Shown: positions 60,881-64,000 of the stretch, one piece after another
Position numbering within the stretch: the stretch's first letter is position 1
How the letters are laid out: each line of letters starts with the position of its first letter
DNA from: Streptomyces sp. NBC_01716
GTDB taxonomy: Bacteria; Actinomycetota; Actinomycetes; Streptomycetales; Streptomycetaceae
DNA: 64,000 nucleotides
Assembly (NCBI RefSeq): GCF_036248275.1
Contig: NZ_CP109181.1
Coordinates: forward strand, 620,001 to 684,000
Direction of reading: 5' to 3'
Translations under genes and position numbers: made by a program
The notes under the pieces: model-generated
The model's input: the letters and a program-made list of their open reading frames with translations, nothing else
Told to the model about the DNA's origin: nothing
Databases searched by the model: none

Positions 60881-62698
60881 TCAGTACGCCACCGTCTCGC
60901 AGAAGGTCTCCGCCCAGGCGGAGGCGCCGTGCTCGTTGGCCGCGCGCACCGTGACGCAGATCTCGTCACCGGAGTACGGGCCCTTGATCGTGTAGCTGGT
61001 GCCGCCGGTCGAGTATGTGGTGTCGACGCTCTTCTCGGTGAAGTCGCTGCCCTTGTTGGTGTAGTGGACGTCGTATCTGGTCGCTCGGGGGATCGCCGAC
61101 CAGCTCACCTTGATCGGCATGTCGCACGCGCCGACGCAGGAGTTGGTGTAGTCGACCCGGTAGCCCGTCATCGCCGGCGGGCGCGAGCCGGCGGACGTGC
61201 CTCCTGCGCCGGACGAATCTCCGCCGTCCGAGCCGGCGGACCCTGCCGAGTCCGACCCGCCGCCGGTGGCGGAGCCGCCGCTGTCGGAGTCAGGGACCTC
61301 GTCGGACGAACTGCCGCCGCTCTCCTTGGCGTTCGGTCCCTCCGGCTTCTCCTCGCCGACCTGCCTCTTCTCGCCGTCCTCGCCCTTGCCGTCGTCCCCG
61401 CCCTTCCCGTCTCCTCCCTTGGCAGGCGAACTGGTGGGCGCGCTCGGCGAGTTGTTGCCGCCAGGAGTCGCACTCGCGCTGCTTCCCGGCGACTTGGCGC
61501 GCGTTCCGTCATCGTCCCCGAAGGGCTGGAGCAGGACGACCGAGCCGCCGCCGACCGTGATGACCGCGACGATGGGCAGAACGACGAGCGTACGGCGGCG
61601 GCGGGGCCGCCGTTCCGGCTCCCGCCGGGTAGCGGGGTCGTTGTCCGGCGGGACGATTTCGGGAGGCCCGTCCTTCGGCCGCAGCCCGACGGTCTCCACG
61701 TCCACCGGCTCCTCGCGCACCGGCGCCGCCTCGGCGTCGAGCAGCCGTGCGGACTGCTGCGCCAGGTGCGTGACGACACCGGCAGGCAGCCAGGCGCCGC
61801 GCGCGGCGCTGGGCCGGGGCCGCTCGGGGTCCGCCAACAGCTCGTCGACGTCCGGCCGTTGGTCGATGCCCTTCGTCAGGCACCGGGCGATGAACGCCCG
61901 CAGCGCGGCGTCCTCGACCCGCGTCAGATCGGGTTCGCCCTCCACGATCTGGAACATCACCGCGTGCTGATTGCTGGCCCTCTGCCCGAAGGGGAGCTGG
62001 CCGGTCGCCGCGTACGTCAGCACACACCCGAGGGTGAACACATCGCTCTTGGCCCCCACGCGCTCCCCGAGCACCTGCTCGGGCGACATGAACCCCGGGG
62101 AGCCGATGGCCATCCCCGTACTGGTCAACAGGGACTCCACGGACGTTTCGAGTGCTCGTGCGATCCCGAAGTCGATGACTTTCGTGCCGTCCACGGTGAG
62201 CATCACGTTGGACGGCTTCAGGTCGCGGTGCACGATACCGGCACCGTGAATATCCTTGAGTGCCCTCAGGAGCCCGTCGGCGAGGGCGTGCAGGGAGGCG
62301 GCCGGCAACGGCCCGTACAGCCGCACGACTTGTTCCAGCGAGAGTCCGGGAACGTACGCCGTGGCGACCCACGGCGGTTCGTCCGCCGGACCCGCGTCGA
62401 GCACCGGCGCCGTATACCGCTCGCCGACCTTCCGCGCGGCCTCGATCTCACGCCGGAACCGCGCCCTGAACTGCCGGTCGGACACATGCTCTTCGTGCAC
62501 CACCTTCACGGCCACGGTCCGCCCGTTGTCCGACCGCGCGAGGAACACCCGCCCCATGCCACCCGCACCGAGCCGCCCGAGCAGCAGATACGGCCCGATG
62601 CGCGCGGGATCGCTCACCGCGAGCGGCTTGACACCCCCGTCCGCCCCGTCGTCCCGCCCGTCCGGCTCGTCGCGCCCGTCCCCGTCGGTACCGCTCAT
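60881..62698 (-). CDS. Receptor-like Ser/Thr protein kinase with FN3-like extracellular domain
   Basis: 605 residues. Kinase domain ~35-310: LGRLGAGGMGRVFLA glycine loop, catalytic Lys65 in VAVKVV, HRDLKPSN (Asp159), DFG (Asp176), GSPGFMSPEQ. A basic stretch and one transmembrane helix (LVVLPIVAVITVGGGSVVLL) follow, then a ~120-residue Gly/Ser/Asp/Lys-rich spacer and a C-terminal fibronectin-III-like domain (~515-605; VSWSAIPRATRYDVHY and the final VRAANEHGASAWAE, two cysteine pairs). ATG 62698 begins a short acidic leader. The layout is that of PknB-like kinases that sense something outside the cell; PASTA repeats are absent. Ligand and targets unknown. Confidence 0.94.
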   Translation of the reverse strand: MSGTDGDGRDEPDGRDDGADGGVKPLAVSDPARIGPYLLLGRLGAGGMGRVFLARSDNGRTVAVKVVHEEHVSDRQFRARFRREIEAARKVGERYTAPVLDAGPADEPPWVATAYVPGLSLEQVVRLYGPLPAASLHALADGLLRALKDIHGAGIVHRDLKPSNVMLTVDGTKVIDFGIARALETSVESLLTSTGMAIGSPGFMSPEQVLGERVGAKSDVFTLGCVLTYAATGQLPFGQRASNQHAVMFQIVEGEPDLTRVEDAALRAFIARCLTKGIDQRPDVDELLADPERPRPSAARGAWLPAGVVTHLAQQSARLLDAEAAPVREEPVDVETVGLRPKDGPPEIVPPDNDPATRREPERRPRRRRTLVVLPIVAVITVGGGSVVLLQPFGDDDGTRAKSPGSSASATPGGNNSPSAPTSSPAKGGDGKGGDDGKGEDGEKRQVGEEKPEGPNAKESGGSSSDEVPDSDSGGSATGGGSDSAGSAGSDGGDSSGAGGTSAGSRPPAMTGYRVDYTNSCVGACDMPIKVSWSAIPRATRYDVHYTNKGSDFTEKSVDTTYSTGGTSYTIKGPYSGDEICVTVRAANEHGASAWAETFCETVAY

Positions 62699-62862
62699 GA
62701 TGGTGCTGCTCCCCGTTCTGCCCGCCTGATCGCGGGTCAACTCGGACGAGACTAGGGGTTGTTCAGGTACGTGGCGAAGCCGAGGTCCGCTGACAGGGGG
62801 CCGGGAAGGGGATGCCGCCGCTGATGTGTCTGCTCCATGCTTCGGCGGTCGGCGACTTCCGG

Positions 62863-63556
62863 CAGGGGCGAGGTCTTCGACGCTGCCGTCGGCCAAGTCG
62901 CCGACCACGGCGATCAGATCGGGCTGGGTCGCGTTGATGGTGTCGACGACCCGCTCCGTGAAGCCACGCCCCAGGACCGGCCCCAGATGAAGGTCGCTGA
63001 CGACCGCGACGCGGAAGCCGTGCGCGCTGCGCGGCAATTTAGCCAGCGGGATGGTCAGGCGTTTCACCCGCGGGCCTTTCAGGACGCTGTACGTGCCGTG
63101 CCCCACCGTGCCGAGAGCGACCGCCGCCCAGGCGCCGCCCACGGTGCGGGCGATAAAGACCCGCCGTGACGCGGGGCTCGGTATGGGGACCGTGCGGACC
63201 TGCGGACCGTCGTTCGCGCGCGTAACGGTCTGCGACTTGACCGCGCCTCAGCGGAGGAGCAAGGGACGCACGACTTCGGCCGTCAGCAACGCGAGTGTCA
63301 GGTAGAGAAAGAGGGCTGCCCACAAGTAGCCGGGCCAGGACAGCACTTGCTGGAGCCGGAAGGGTGCGTGGGTGAGGCGGGCCGCGGTGGCGCCCGCCGC
63401 CAGGAGTGGTCCCGTGACAAAGACAAAGGTGGCCAGGATCCATGGGACGGAATGGCGCCGCATGGTGTCCCGAACGAGGCGCCACCAGACGTACCGGTGC
63501 AGTGTGGTCAGGGCGGCTATCGCGGCAAGTGCGGCGGTCGCGTAGAGAATCGGCAT
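62863..63556 (-). pseudogene. Decayed metallophosphoesterase (YkuE-like membrane phosphoesterase)
   Basis: The N-terminal 102 codons (63556-63248) encode an LHRYVWWRLVRD leader and about three membrane segments, then stop at TGA 63248-63250. The same frame resumes at once with SRRVFIARTVGGAWAAVALG, GPRVKRLTIPLAKLP and the metal-binding RVAVVSDLHLGP, VDTINATQPDLIAVVGDLADGS, and then loses homology after VEDLAP near 62863, so the catalytic GNHE and C-terminal His motifs are missing. An in-frame stop plus a 3' deletion indicate a pseudogene; the 5' ORF might still make a small membrane protein. It lies directly upstream of the kinase gene. Confidence 0.7.
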
Positions 63557-63623
63557 GTTGTTCCTGTGGGTTATGGAAGCCCGGTCAGGCGGAATGTGTC
63601 AGGCGAAGACCAGCCGCGACGCG

Positions 63624-64000
63624 CTACGCGGGCCGCATGCCGTCGAGCAACGACACCGTTTCCGACCACAGTTGGCGCTGCACCTGCTCGCCGCGTCCGG
63701 GCTCGGGGCACTGCAAGGGCTTGGCGTCGCGTACGGAGAAGTAACCGCCGCTGGTCGACGCGAACGCCGGGTCGGTCACGAGACGCAGGATGATTCCGGC
63801 GCCCCTGCGCGGGTCGCCCACCCTGAGCGTGCTCAGCACGCGGTGGAGAACGGCGGAGCCGGGCAGGTCCCGTCCCAGGCCGGTGACATTGAAGCCGGGA
63901 TCGCAGCAGTTGACCGTGGTCTGAGTTGTGTCCAGACGCCGGGCCAGCTCCTGGGTCCACATGATGGCCATCAGCTTCGTGCGGCCGTACAGCGCCATCG
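63624..64000 (-). CDS. Short-chain dehydrogenase/reductase, C-terminal part (runs off the right edge)
   Basis: About 125 codons with the stop at 63624 and the 5' end beyond the window. The catalytic Y-x-x-x-K is visible in ALYGRTKLMAIMWTQELARR, followed by VNCCDPGFNVTGLGRDLP, the PG motif of SDRs of the retinol-dehydrogenase/WWOX-like group. The glycine-rich cofactor loop and catalytic Ser are outside the window. Substrate unknown. Confidence 0.85.
   Translation of the reverse strand, partial: MALYGRTKLMAIMWTQELARRLDTTQTTVNCCDPGFNVTGLGRDLPGSAVLHRVLSTLRVGDPRRGAGIILRLVTDPAFASTSGGYFSVRDAKPLQCPEPGRGEQVQRQLWSETVSLLDGMRPA

Overview
The window is high-GC actinobacterial DNA, almost certainly Streptomyces. 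Codon third positions are strongly G/C, GTG starts and ATGA/GTGA overlaps are common, and a gene at 43.0-43.9 kb matches pre-pro-streptogrisin A. No rRNA, tRNA or CRISPR was seen.

Region 1 (1-5.4 kb): a truncated TPR-type protein, a TetR regulator, two paralogous VOC proteins and, between them, an Sfp-type phosphopantetheinyl transferase. Region 2 (5.5-41.7 kb): one large minus-strand biosynthetic gene cluster. In transcription order it encodes a FAD oxidoreductase, a Rieske oxygenase, an NRPS-PKS hybrid, two further PKS proteins, an AlkC-family DNA glycosylase, a PKS ending in an alpha-oxoamine synthase (AONS), a 102-aa orphan, an HDAC-like zinc deacylase, a type II thioesterase and a 14-TM exporter. 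From the NRPS-PKS to the AONS protein every junction overlaps by 4-8 nt, so they form one translationally coupled unit.

Assembly-line reading: formyltransferase - degenerate C lobe - A domain (read by eye as glycine) - PCP; KS-DH-ACP; KS-AT | DH-KR-ACP; KS-DH-ACP; KS-KR-ACP; KS-(vestigial AT)-DH*-ACP; KS-AT | DH-KR-ACP-AONS (the bar marks a break between proteins). This predicts an N-formylglycyl-primed, largely unsaturated polyketide released by decarboxylative condensation with an amino acid to an alpha-amino ketone. Only two of six extension modules carry an integral AT (malonyl type), and no free-standing AT lies in the window. The AlkC gene sits inside the last split module, overlapping both halves, which suggests self-resistance and therefore a DNA-alkylating product. 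The HDAC-like enzyme could remove the starter formyl group or protect the producer from an HDAC inhibitor.

Region 3 (41.7-46.1 kb): a gene-free stretch, streptogrisin A with a strong terminator, an AlkA-like glycosylase plus VOC pair divergent from a MarR regulator, and a 185-bp MITE-like element. Region 4 (46.2-57.7 kb): an apparent acid-sugar catabolic locus with a PanE-like reductase, a glucarate-dehydratase-type enolase, two D-2-hydroxyacid dehydrogenases, a TauE permease and an Opp-type ABC importer behind a large palindromic operator. Region 5 (57.8-64 kb): a Tat-exported Ntn acylase, a RibD/DHFR-like reductase, a Ser/Thr kinase with an FN3-like ectodomain, a decayed metallophosphoesterase and the C-terminal part of an SDR.
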